A stretch of 64,000 bases of DNA from a virus (IMGVR_UViG_3300018004_000004:151396-215395), one strand, 5' to 3'; counted from the first letter of the stretch, positions 47,346 to 54,228 are shown. The notes: generated by a model not told the origin, from the letters alone. Program-made: numbers and translations.

Positions 47346-48562
47346 AACTACCTGAACTGCTCAACACTGAGCTTCTCTGGGAGCATATCCTGAAGGGAGT
47401 AGTCTCCAGGACACAGCACCCTCAGTATCCTGAGCTCTGGGTATATAACTATACTCATGTGGCTCAGCATGACAACGTCTGGGATGACGTAACAGAACAG
47501 TGCCGCGGCTTGATTTGCCGACAGGACTGCGCTACTAGTGATTGGCATATGTGGCTCCTGAATCATCAGGAGGTCATTGCCAGGCCATTCCGTAAGTTCT
47601 TTAATCTGAACACAGGCTTCCGCCCAGAGACTCTCGAAGCTAACCTTCCGTCCTGGAAGCCTCGAGTCCTTGAAAAGCTCGATGGGTCTCTGGGAATCCT
47701 ATTCTGGCATACACACTTCCGAGAGGCTTTCATTGCCACCCGCGGGTCGTTTGCCTCCGAACAAGCTATCTGGGCCACTAAGTGGTACCGAGCTAGGTTT
47801 GGTAACTGGCCTGTTGCTGACTCGGCCAGCTGGCCAAAAGGCTACACGCCTCTCTTTGAAATCATCTACGATGAGAACAGGATTGTGGTGAACTATGACT
47901 ACCAAGCCCTTGTTCTTCTGGGCCTCGTCAACATCGCTACTGGTGCTGAGCTACCGCCTGAGGAAGTGGTTCTCTGGGCAAATAAGAACGGCCTACGAGT
48001 GCCCACTGAATATGCCAAGTCACTTGAGGAATGTAAATCCGAAGAGAGCAAGAATATTGAAGGTTTTGTTCTCCAGTATTGGAATCCCGAAACCAAAGTG
48101 CCCTTTCGGCTCAAGATCAAGACGGAGGATTATATAAGGCTTCACAAGGTGATTACTGGCCTGAATCCTAAAGGAGTATGGGAACATCTCTCTGAAGGAT
48201 ACGACCCGGCAGCTCTTTGGATGCCTGCCCTTCAGAATAAGCAGTTCGTAAGCTGGTGTCAAGGATGGATCAAGACATTCCAGGATCTTTATGCCAAGTA
48301 CGAGAGTGAAGCGATTACTGCGTTTGGCCAGGCATCAATCAAGGCTCTTGCGGGACTGCGGTTGGAAAAGTCCCCTGACGCAAGGCTTGTTCGGAAGCAC
48401 TATGCTCTGGCTTTTCAGGCGGAGGACTCGAAGTATCAGCCCACCTTCTTTGCCATGCTGGACGGCAAGGATTTCAAGAAGTGTCTCTGGGCCTTGTTAG
48501 AACCTAAAATCCAAGGGAAGGATGTGTTCATTCGCGATGCAGACACCAACAACGGAATATAG
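47342..48562 (+). CDS. T4 Rnl1-like RNA ligase
   Basis: 406 residues. Rnl1 features: ARPFRKFFNLN, then LEKLDGSLGIL with the nucleotidyl Lys112 (motif I K-x-D-G), FEIIYDENRIVVNY, NIEGFVLQYW (motif IV) and RLKIKTEDYIRLHK (motif V). The helical C-terminal 130 residues match the tRNA-contacting domain expected of Rnl1. It should reseal tRNAs cut in the anticodon loop by host defence nucleases after Pnk has repaired the ends. This is a second RNA ligase next to the Rnl5-type at 42654. Confidence 0.9.
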   Translation: MKLPELLNTELLWEHILKGVVSRTQHPQYPELWVYNYTHVAQHDNVWDDVTEQCRGLICRQDCATSDWHMWLLNHQEVIARPFRKFFNLNTGFRPETLEANLPSWKPRVLEKLDGSLGILFWHTHFREAFIATRGSFASEQAIWATKWYRARFGNWPVADSASWPKGYTPLFEIIYDENRIVVNYDYQALVLLGLVNIATGAELPPEEVVLWANKNGLRVPTEYAKSLEECKSEESKNIEGFVLQYWNPETKVPFRLKIKTEDYIRLHKVITGLNPKGVWEHLSEGYDPAALWMPALQNKQFVSWCQGWIKTFQDLYAKYESEAITAFGQASIKALAGLRLEKSPDARLVRKHYALAFQAEDSKYQPTFFAMLDGKDFKKCLWALLEPKIQGKDVFIRDADTNNGI

Positions 48563-48755
48563 TCCGATCGTGCAGTGGCGTCTTAACGAGAAGCTCCAGG
48601 GGAGCTACTACGTTAAGTATGGCACTGGAGATATTGCCTGGAAGAAGATTGACACGGATACTGCTCAGATGTTGCTAGCAGTAGGTTGCGTATCTTTGCC
48701 TCCACTTCTGGCCGGGCCGGCATACACAGGCAGAATGGTACAAGTCTACGTATGA
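48537..48755 (+). CDS. Small unknown protein
   Basis: 72 residues from the ATG at 48537 (an ATG at 48522 is the alternative, closer to AGGGAAGG). Aromatic beta start (YYVKYGTGDIAWKKI) then a Leu/Ala-rich end. It lies between the RNA ligase and Thg1 genes and overlaps both. Confidence 0.5.
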   Translation: MQTPTTEYSPIVQWRLNEKLQGSYYVKYGTGDIAWKKIDTDTAQMLLAVGCVSLPPLLAGPAYTGRMVQVYV

Positions 48756-49459
48756 GCGACGGTATTGGGATACGGATGAAGGAGCAGTATGAGAATAGGT
48801 CTCTTTGCTTATTGCCGAGACGCACTTATACCATCATCCGTGCCGACGGGAAAGCCTTCCATTCCTATACTCGAAAGCTCAGCCGTCCTTTTGATAGCCT
48901 GCTCATCCAGTGCATGGATCGGGCGGCTATCACGATGTGCGAGAGTATACAAGGGACGAATCTTGGGTATGTACAGTCCGACGAGATATCGCTGATTCTG
49001 ACGGACTTTGCTACCAAAGACACGGCGGCCTGGTATGACAACAACTTACAGAAGATTGTATCTGTCGCGGCCAGCATCGCTACGATGGCTTTTAACGAGA
49101 GGGCCCGAGAGCTTGGGCTTCATCCAACGGCTACGTTTGATGCTCGGGCGTTCGTTATACCCGATCGCGAAGAAGTTATGAACTACTTCGTGTGGCGCCA
49201 GCAAGACGCAACACGAAATAGCATTCAGTCTGTAGCTCAGTCAATGTACTCGCCAAAGGAACTGCATGGCAAGAACTGTGATATGCTACAGGAGATGATC
49301 TTCCAGAAAGGAACGAACTGGAATGACTTGGCGCCCATTCTCAAGCACGGCCGCGCAATCATTAAAACTGAACAGGGCTGGGAAGCCGATAGCAACACCC
49401 CTGTATTTACTCAAGATAGAGCATATCTTGGCCAAAGGATACCAGTTCCCGGGTACTAA
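48752..49459 (+). CDS. Thg1-like 3'-5' nucleotide transferase
   Basis: 235 residues. IIRADGKAFHSYTRK (Asp32) and LGYVQSDEISLIL (Asp77) are the two metal-binding parts of the Thg1 family, with the palm fold shared with polymerases; MYSPKELHGKN and FQKGTNWND also match. Eukaryotic Thg1 adds G-1 to tRNA-His; bacterial, archaeal and phage relatives (TLPs) repair truncated 5' ends of tRNAs with the 3' side as guide. The tRNA-His here already encodes G-1, so 5'-end repair is more likely. Confidence 0.9.
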   Translation: MSDGIGIRMKEQYENRSLCLLPRRTYTIIRADGKAFHSYTRKLSRPFDSLLIQCMDRAAITMCESIQGTNLGYVQSDEISLILTDFATKDTAAWYDNNLQKIVSVAASIATMAFNERARELGLHPTATFDARAFVIPDREEVMNYFVWRQQDATRNSIQSVAQSMYSPKELHGKNCDMLQEMIFQKGTNWNDLAPILKHGRAIIKTEQGWEADSNTPVFTQDRAYLGQRIPVPGY

Positions 49460-49461
49460 GA

Positions 49462-49488
49462 AGAGCAACTGGTTGATCTGGTTGCTCT
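49462..49488 (+). terminator. Hairpin after Thg1 gene
   Basis: Stem AGAGCAAC / GTTGCTCT with an 11-base loop. No T-run; may only slow or protect the mRNA. Confidence 0.4.
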
Positions 49489-49516
49489 GTCATGTACCCA
49501 GACGGAGAAGAGATCT

Positions 49517-50074
49517 ATGGCGGTAGTTCCTGTCCGTAAGCCTGTATTCACGCTGCCTGGGGTTGTTCTAAGCAATCCCAAGTATGCTCATAACGTAGCA
49601 TCTGCTATTCGTGCTTGCAGCTGCTTTGGTATTACCACAATGCTCTGGACGGGGAAGCGTGTTGATCCAACTACCATGGATCGTCTTCCCCGTGAAGAGC
49701 GAATGAAGGGGTATAAAGATGTCTACTGGGAGACGAACGAACGCCCATTTGATCTTTTTCCTGACTCGGTCCCAGTCTGCGTTGAGCTTGTGCCACACGC
49801 TGAGAACCTTGCATCATTCGATCATCCGGAGAAAGCTCTTTACGTCTTCGGACCCGAAGACGGGTCAGTCACTCAAGTATTTCGAATGCATTGCCATCGC
49901 TTCATCTTCATTCCTTCTGCGCATTGTCTCAACCTGTCGGCGGCCCTCAATGTGATTCTATACGATCGACGGGTCAAGCGTATTGCTGCGGGACTCGAGA
50001 GTCCCGTTATGGCTGAAATACTCCAGGAAACGCGCGGAGGTAACATCGATGTTCCCGGATGGGACGGGAAATGA
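49517..50074 (+). CDS. SpoU-family RNA 2'-O-methyltransferase
   Basis: 185 residues; GGAGAAGAG before the ATG. SPOUT motifs in order: NPKYAHNVASAIRACSCFG (motif 1), ALYVFGPEDGSV (motif 2) and FIPSAHCLNLSAALNVILYD (motif 3). This is the trefoil-knot fold that methylates ribose in tRNA or rRNA. There is no extra RNA-binding domain. In this setting tRNA is the likely target, perhaps to block anticodon nucleases. Confidence 0.9.
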   Translation: MAVVPVRKPVFTLPGVVLSNPKYAHNVASAIRACSCFGITTMLWTGKRVDPTTMDRLPREERMKGYKDVYWETNERPFDLFPDSVPVCVELVPHAENLASFDHPEKALYVFGPEDGSVTQVFRMHCHRFIFIPSAHCLNLSAALNVILYDRRVKRIAAGLESPVMAEILQETRGGNIDVPGWDGK

Positions 50075-50199
50075 AGCGACTACCGCCTTATGAGAAGCCT
50101 TATCCTAAATGGACTGTCTGGGAGAAGTTACTAAGTAAGCCCAGGTGGGGATACATTGGACGTCTCTTGCTTCCCAGATATCCAAAGGATCTACGATGA
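50071..50199 (+). CDS. Trp-containing basic microprotein
   Basis: 42 residues: Pro/Lys-rich start (KRLPPYEKPYPKWTVWEK) then a basic end (RWGYIGRLLLPRYPKDLR). ATG in the previous stop. Confidence 0.45.
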   Translation: MKRLPPYEKPYPKWTVWEKLLSKPRWGYIGRLLLPRYPKDLR

Positions 50200-50315
50200 G
50201 TTGGTGGTGTATTTTTGGTTCTTTGGCAGGTGGCCGGCGAATATGTCGTATTCAGCTTCGCAAGAATATTCGCTATTGGCGAGGGAGATGGCCCACACTG
50301 CGGAAGAGTTTCTAG
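50196..50315 (+). CDS. Trp/Arg-rich microprotein (MSWW type)
   Basis: 39 residues: MSWWCIFGSLAGGRRICRIQLRK, then RYWRGRWPTLRKSF. Similar to 47223-47345 at both ends. ATG in the previous stop. Confidence 0.5.
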   Translation: MSWWCIFGSLAGGRRICRIQLRKNIRYWRGRWPTLRKSF

Positions 50316-50323
50316 GAGGACGC

Positions 50324-50515
50324 ATGGACGTTGGCAAAGTCAAAGGCGCGATCAATGAGATCTTTGAGAGCCTGAGCATCGAGCAGCTTCTCAAGTTCCG
50401 CGATCGCATGAAGGTAGTACATGCCGAGCAGCTGGCGGCAATCAACGCAACCCTGGCAAAGAAGGGCCACGTTGAACCACACCTGGTGAATGTGCAAGAG
50501 CACAACAGTGAATAA
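50324..50515 (+). CDS. Small helical protein
   Basis: 63 residues from the ATG at 50324 (AGGAGG 4 bases before). Almost fully helical with leucine heptads (INEIFESLSIEQLLKFRDRM), probably a small coiled coil. Confidence 0.5.
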   Translation: MDVGKVKGAINEIFESLSIEQLLKFRDRMKVVHAEQLAAINATLAKKGHVEPHLVNVQEHNSE

Positions 50516-50999
50516 GATCTCTGAGTTCCAAGGTCCTTGGAGAGAGTTCTCTAACTTTGAGGGCCCGCCGGTGCAGTATGGAATGATGATCTACGATCAT
50601 ATAGAAAATGCATACCATGCTGCTAAGTCCTTGGATTTCAACGTTCGGCGGAAGTTCATGCACCTACCGGCCGCTGAAGCCAAGAAGCTGGGACGAGAGA
50701 TAGAATGCCGGGCTGACTGGGAGAAGGTCAAGCTTGCAGTTATGGAGATTCTCGTGCGGGAGAAGTTCCTACACCGTAAGCCTTTAGGCCTTTTGCTCGC
50801 CAGCGGCAATATGATCATCGAAGAAGGCAACACTTGGCATGACAACTACTGGGGTAGCTGTCGATGCCCGAAGTGTGCTGACAAGGAAGCCTACAATCAC
50901 CTGGGCAATCTTTTGATGAAGCTCCGTGGTGAGATGCAAAACTTCGATATGATCTATCGACAAAGAGAGTACATAGAGAAGGCGTCCCTTCTATACTAA
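50508..50999 (+). CDS. NADAR/YbiA-family N-glycosidase-like protein
   Basis: 163 residues from a GTG at 50508. ISEFQGPWREFSNFEGPPVQYGMMIYDHIENAYHAAKSLD and NTWHDNYWGSC, then NHLGNLLMKLRGEM, are the family signatures (YbiA/DUF1768). YbiA-type enzymes cut N-glycosidic bonds in riboflavin precursors; others of the family remove ADP-ribose from nucleic acid. In a phage, a role against ADP-ribosylating or NAD-based defence is plausible but not shown. Confidence 0.85.
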   Translation: MNKISEFQGPWREFSNFEGPPVQYGMMIYDHIENAYHAAKSLDFNVRRKFMHLPAAEAKKLGREIECRADWEKVKLAVMEILVREKFLHRKPLGLLLASGNMIIEEGNTWHDNYWGSCRCPKCADKEAYNHLGNLLMKLRGEMQNFDMIYRQREYIEKASLLY

Positions 51000-51003
51000 T
51001 CAG
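50992..51003 (+). promoter_or_regulatory. 12-bp TATACTAATCAG motif, copy 4
   Basis: Reads TATACTAATCAG on the plus strand, covering the TAA of the NADAR gene and lying 43 bp before the ATG at 51035, which starts a new unit. Confidence 0.55.
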
Positions 51004-51034
51004 TTCATGAGACTTAGGTTCGTTTAAGGGTACC

Positions 51035-51667
51035 ATGAAACTCCTCCCCACAATCGGCTTAGCACTGACTCTGCTGGTAGCTCCCGTGTTCGCTCAAGCT
51101 CCGGCCACGCCGGCGCCACAAGCACGTGTGGAGTACAATCTTTCCATGTGTAAACCGCATCATTTTGCGTTTGCGCATGCTATAATGAATACAGATGAGA
51201 AGAGTGTAACTACCTTCTACATCGATACCATTTCTCCTGGCCCCGATCAGTACGTCAAGCAGAAGAACCTGGTTATCTTCACCGTTGACACGAAGGAAGA
51301 TCTCGATGGAGGTGCTAAGCATTTTCACTCCATTGATATCTTCAAGGATGCTGAGGACAAGGATGTCAAAGCAGACTTAGACATGTTCACGTTGAAGGAC
51401 AGATTCGTTGGGATACTAGGAGTAGGTACAGATATTCATTATGTGTTTTACGGTGCTATTGGAACCGAACTACACATGACTGATGACTCAGACACGAACA
51501 TAGCATTTTGTAGCGCGCTGGGCGCAGTCGATAAGAGTGATCTGATGACTCTATTAGTTGACTGGTTGTTAGGTGCAAAGGTGACCGTACCAAAGGCTGC
51601 TCCAAAGGCTGCTCCAAAGGACGACGGAATCATAGAACCTCAATCAGTATCGATGGCTAAGACATAA
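51035..51667 (+). CDS. Exported protein of unknown function
   Basis: 210 residues. Signal peptide (1-20, VFA), then a mixed domain (CKPHHFAFAHAIMN, VTTFYIDTISPGPDQYVKQKNLVIFTVD) and a tail with two APKA repeats. One pair of Cys may form a disulfide. Its own promoter-like motif and a strong terminator make it a single-gene unit. Confidence 0.6.
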   Translation: MKLLPTIGLALTLLVAPVFAQAPATPAPQARVEYNLSMCKPHHFAFAHAIMNTDEKSVTTFYIDTISPGPDQYVKQKNLVIFTVDTKEDLDGGAKHFHSIDIFKDAEDKDVKADLDMFTLKDRFVGILGVGTDIHYVFYGAIGTELHMTDDSDTNIAFCSALGAVDKSDLMTLLVDWLLGAKVTVPKAAPKAAPKDDGIIEPQSVSMAKT

Positions 51668-51721
51668 GGCCGACATTTTGAACGTGTCGGCCCGTTACGA
51701 CCGACTGGTGGACCGTGTTGG

Positions 51722-51746
51722 GCTGAGAAGACCTCGCATTCTCAGC
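51722..51746 (+). other. Hairpin in 3' region
   Basis: Stem GCTGAGAA / TTCTCAGC with a 9-base loop, upstream of the main terminator. Confidence 0.45.
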
Positions 51747-51763
51747 TCCTCAACCCCCGAAAG

Positions 51764-51792
51764 ACCCTCCAGCTTCGGCTTGGAGGGTTTTT
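51764..51792 (+). terminator. Strong intrinsic terminator (UUCG loop)
   Basis: ACCCTCCA-GC-TTCG-GC-T-TGGAGGGT stem with one bulge, followed by TTTT. Ends 51035-51667. Confidence 0.85.
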
Positions 51793-51809
51793 CATTTTAA
51801 GGAGAGACT

Positions 51810-51995
51810 ATGTCAGAAGAAGTCCATAAGCACTATCACAGTGATGGTATTGGGATAGGCACAATCATTGCAGGTATCCTGTCATGGTTGAAGTGGCACA
51901 GCATCGGCTGGCTCATTATCCATGCTTTGTTTGGGTGGTTGTATGTTATCTACTACCTGATCAAGTTCGGATTTCCGTATCAGTTGTTCCAATGA
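51810..51995 (+). CDS. Small membrane protein
   Basis: 61 residues; AAGGAGAG before the ATG. His-rich start (HKHYHSDG), then two hydrophobic stretches (IGTIIAGILSWL and IGWLIIHALFGWLYVIYYLI). Stop overlaps the next ATG. Confidence 0.55.
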   Translation: MSEEVHKHYHSDGIGIGTIIAGILSWLKWHSIGWLIIHALFGWLYVIYYLIKFGFPYQLFQ

Positions 51996-52168
51996 AGAAA
52001 GTCTTTAAGGTCCGCCTTGGTAATGACGGGGCGGAGAACTACCTCGAGAGACAGTACTTAAGAGGTCCGTGGGAGATAGGCGAGTGGGTCAAGGTAACGA
52101 TCCAATCTGTCCGCCGTAAGAAGGCAGTGTGTCGAAAGAAACCTGGAATCGTCCTTATCGGTTCATGA
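51992..52168 (+). CDS. Small basic protein
   Basis: 58 residues. VFKVRLGNDGAENYLERQYL then a basic beta segment (VKVTIQSVRRKKAVCRKK). No family recognised. Confidence 0.5.
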   Translation: MKKVFKVRLGNDGAENYLERQYLRGPWEIGEWVKVTIQSVRRKKAVCRKKPGIVLIGS

Positions 52169-52296
52169 AGTGCGCAATGCTGCGCGCGGACTTTTATCGA
52201 TTGGATCCGAATATCTGGGGCCACCTGCGCTGCACCTGGAGGTTCTTTGATAAGTACGTCATGTTTCGAAGGATCGGCAGATGGATGCTCCCTTAG
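52165..52296 (+). CDS. Trp/Arg-rich microprotein
   Basis: 43 residues; ATG in the previous stop. CTWRFFDKYVMFRRIGRWM holds the shared W-x-x-F-D-K-Y-type order, close to SWRFWGKYGGKR of the next protein. Confidence 0.5.
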   Translation: MKCAMLRADFYRLDPNIWGHLRCTWRFFDKYVMFRRIGRWMLP

Positions 52297-52433
52297 CTCC
52301 GATTAAGACCATATCCAGGTTCTACAAAGGACATTGGTTGAGGCTAGCTATTAGCTGGCGCTTCTGGGGTAAGTATGGCGGTAAGCGCATCGAAGCGCAA
52401 ATCAGGAAATGGAAAGAGGAAGCATTTGGATAA
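52281..52433 (+). CDS. Trp/Arg-rich microprotein
   Basis: 50 residues; overlaps the previous one by 16 bp. HWLRLAISWRFWGKYGGKRI, then a charged helix (QIRKWKEEAFG). Confidence 0.5.
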   Translation: MDAPLAPIKTISRFYKGHWLRLAISWRFWGKYGGKRIEAQIRKWKEEAFG

Positions 52434-52707
52434 GCAACAAATCAACGTAGGTGTTGGCGGAGTTATGAGTGTGCCGGCACCAGCACCAGTTCTAATGGAA
52501 AGTTTCGAACAGCTCGAACAAGAGCTTTTGAATGGGCATTCGAACTTCATTATGTGCTATGAGGCACATAAGACGGATCCTGAGACTAAAATCCAGGAGA
52601 CGATCACGATCAAGAATGAGATGCCGATTCCCAATGATGAGCCTATGGCTTTCGCCCTTGTGGAGTTGGCAATGCGGAATCCTAGGGTTAGGATTCTGAA
52701 GGTTTGA
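52426..52707 (+). CDS. Unknown small protein
   Basis: 93 residues from a TTG with AGAGG 6 bases before; an earlier ATG at 52375 overlaps more of the previous gene. Helix (ESFEQLEQELLNGHSNFIMCYEAH), then beta strands and an Ala/Arg end. It stops 3 bp before the RNase P RNA. Confidence 0.5.
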   Translation: MDKQQINVGVGGVMSVPAPAPVLMESFEQLEQELLNGHSNFIMCYEAHKTDPETKIQETITIKNEMPIPNDEPMAFALVELAMRNPRVRILKV

Positions 52708-52710
52708 GAG

Positions 52711-53353
52711 ATTGGTGGGCCGGACGGCCGCGGGCGCAAGCTCGAGGAAAATAGGGCCATCATAGAGCAAAGGAACCGATGAAAGTCGGGGGTCGAAAGG
52801 CTACGAGGTACGGGAGGTTACTAACCTAATCCCTTCCTGATGCAAACCCAAATAGGACGGTGAGACTGCTCGTCGTTGTAACCCGTCGGGTAGGGTGCAT
52901 TGGACAATCTAATGAATACGTACAAAACTCGGAAAGCGAGAAATCAGAAACGTTGGAGAAAGAGCCCAGCGGGCATTAAATACCTGAAGAGTAAGGCTTT
53001 CCGAGATAGTACGCGTGAGTCAAATAGGAAACGTGATAGGGAATATCGAGCTGAAATCCAGAGAAGGGTTAGAGCCGAGAAACTAAGGAGAGGTTGTAAG
53101 AGGTGTAAGTATCACAAACACTTCGCTGCCTTAGAGTTCCATCATCGGAATCCTAAGCTCAAAAAGTTTAGATTGTCCGAAAGCAGAAACTACTCTTGGC
53201 CTATGGTCCAGAAAGAAATGGCAAAGTGCGATGTTTTATGCGCTAACTGCCACGCCATTCTGGAGTTCAGAAAGCTACAGAGGAAAGCTTCTGCTTAGAC
53301 GGATGGCCGTCGCCTCGCAAGAGGCACAGGAGCCCTTTTATAGGCCCACCAGT
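52711..53353 (+). ncRNA. rnpB: RNase P RNA with an HNH gene inserted in the P18 region
   Basis: Conserved parts of bacterial RNase P RNA occur in order. P1: ATTGGTGGGCC 52711-52721 / GGCCCACCAGT 53343-53353. P2: GACGGCC 52723-52729 / GGCCGTC 53305-53311. P3: CGGGC-GCAA-GCTCG. Then GAGGAAAATAGGGC (CR-I) and, at the far end, CACAGGAGCCCTTTTA (CR-V), which pair as P4 with a single bulged U (52752), exactly as in known RNase P. CR-II (CATAGAGCAAAGGAACCG), a P11/P12-like part (GTCGAAAGGCTACG, GGGAGGTTACTAACC), CR-IV (GCAAACCCAAATAGG), P15 (GACGG/CCGTC), CGGGTAGGGTGCATTGG and, after the HNH frame, TTAGACGGATGGCCGTC complete it. Without the insert it is about 255 nt, with P8, P9 and L15 GGU lacking. 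It should cut 5' leaders from the tRNAs around it. Confidence 0.9.
52912..53298 (+). CDS. HNH endonuclease encoded within RNase P RNA
   Basis: 128 residues from the ATG at 52912 (a TTG at 52900 is the alternative). Very basic N-terminus (about 60 residues of Lys/Arg), then CKRCKYHKHFAALEFHHRNP and CDVLCANCHAILEF: two Cys pairs for zinc and the HH-x-N core of the HNH family. The stop TAG is part of the conserved TTAGACGGATGG stretch of the RNase P RNA, so gene and RNA share bases. A homing gene that uses a non-essential stem (P18) as its site is the likely origin. Confidence 0.85.
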   Translation: MNTYKTRKARNQKRWRKSPAGIKYLKSKAFRDSTRESNRKRDREYRAEIQRRVRAEKLRRGCKRCKYHKHFAALEFHHRNPKLKKFRLSESRNYSWPMVQKEMAKCDVLCANCHAILEFRKLQRKASA

Positions 53354-53368
53354 ACAGATCGGAGAACC

Positions 53369-53701
53369 GTGGCTAATCAACAGCCTAGATATGATCCTCC
53401 AGGAGGAGTAGAAGCTCTTCTGACTGCTCTTGAGAAGTCTCTTCGCAATGGCTATTATAGCGTTGAGGCAGAAGAGAAAGATCTGGTTGATGCGAAGAAA
53501 GATCTGGCTAATAAGAAAGCATCTTATGAGTATGCGCTGGCTTCTGTGGCAGAACATGAGATGAAGGTAAAGAAAGCTCGCCGTAAAGCAGCGGAGATTG
53601 TCAATGCTCTCGGCAAGCTGGATTGTCCTGAAGAAGTTATCAAGGCGTCGTGTAAGCCTTTGAATGCACATGACATTGCTGAATGGATTAGGGCCGAGTA
53701 G
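53369..53701 (+). CDS. Coiled-coil protein ending inside tRNA-Ile
   Basis: 110 residues from a GTG with GGAG 5 bases before, 15 bp after the RNase P RNA. Helical with heptads (VEAEEKDLVDAKKDLANKKASYEYALASVAEHEMKV region). The last three codons and TAG lie in the acceptor stem of tRNA-Ile, so cutting the tRNA removes the end of the mRNA. Confidence 0.6.
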   Translation: MANQQPRYDPPGGVEALLTALEKSLRNGYYSVEAEEKDLVDAKKDLANKKASYEYALASVAEHEMKVKKARRKAAEIVNALGKLDCPEEVIKASCKPLNAHDIAEWIRAE

Positions 53702-53767
53702 CTCAGTTGGTAGAGCAGGCGGTCGATAACCGCCAGGTCGTAGGTTCGAATCCTACCTCGACCACCA
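53692..53767 (+). tRNA. tRNA-Ile(GAT), with odd bases
   Basis: D arm GCTC/GAGC, anticodon stem GGCGG/CCGCC with loop TCGATAA (anticodon GAT), T arm GTAGG-TTCGAAT-CCTAC, A73 and CCA encoded. Two oddities: the acceptor GGCCGAG/CTCGACC has a C3-A70 mismatch, and base 33 is C where U is nearly universal. It may be impaired or have a special use. Overlaps the upstream CDS by 10 bp. Confidence 0.9.
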
Positions 53768-53782
53768 GTTTGAAAGGTGAGC

Positions 53783-53971
53783 ATGAAACACATGGTTTGT
53801 AGTGTGGGTCCAAGACGTTACATCATCCGCGATGAAGCGGGTAACGTATTGAAGGATGAGCAGATAGAGTTGATTCAGTTCCGTGATGCTGATGGAAATA
53901 CAAAGTATATCAACCCTGTTCATTCACTCGCCTGGTCAAGTATGATGGATTTGTACAGAAAGGAGTCCTGA
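53783..53971 (+). CDS. Small unknown protein
   Basis: 62 residues; AAAGGTGAG before the ATG. Beta-rich (RRYIIRDEAGNVLKDEQIELIQF). Stop overlaps the next ATG. Confidence 0.55.
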   Translation: MKHMVCSVGPRRYIIRDEAGNVLKDEQIELIQFRDADGNTKYINPVHSLAWSSMMDLYRKES

Positions 53972-54132
53972 TGTTAGGTAGGGACTATGCTGGAGAGATG
54001 GTGAGAACTCGACAAGCCAAATCAGCCATTCTGGCTGTTTTGGGCGTCTGGGTTGCCATCGTCTTAGGTAACATACTCTTTTGGGGCGGATTGATCTACG
54101 CTGCTGTTCACTTCGCTCGCAAATATTGGTAG
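53971..54132 (+). CDS. Small one-helix membrane protein
   Basis: 53 residues; AAAGGAG before the ATG. Charged start, one long membrane segment (ILAVLGVWVAIVLGNILFWGGLIYAAV), basic end. Confidence 0.55.
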   Translation: MLGRDYAGEMVRTRQAKSAILAVLGVWVAIVLGNILFWGGLIYAAVHFARKYW

Positions 54133-54139
54133 TATCTAA

Positions 54140-54228
54140 GCGGGAATGGCGAAAATGGTAGCCGCGGAGGACTTAAAATCCTCTGGGTCTGATCCCCCGT
54201 GTAGGTTCGAGTCCTACTTCCCGCTCCA
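54140..54228 (+). tRNA. tRNA-Leu(TAA)
   Basis: Class II tRNA: acceptor GCGGGAA/TTCCCGC, anticodon stem GAGGA/TCCTC with loop CTTAAAA, long variable arm (GGGTCTGATCCCCC), T arm GTAGG-TTCGAGT-CCTAC, CCA encoded. Base 73 is T where Leu tRNAs usually have A, which may weaken charging by LeuRS. Confidence 0.93.

Noticed and set aside
52708-53353. Group I or group II intron with an HNH gene
   Set aside because: No intron core pairings or end sequences could be found, while all conserved parts of RNase P RNA are present in order.
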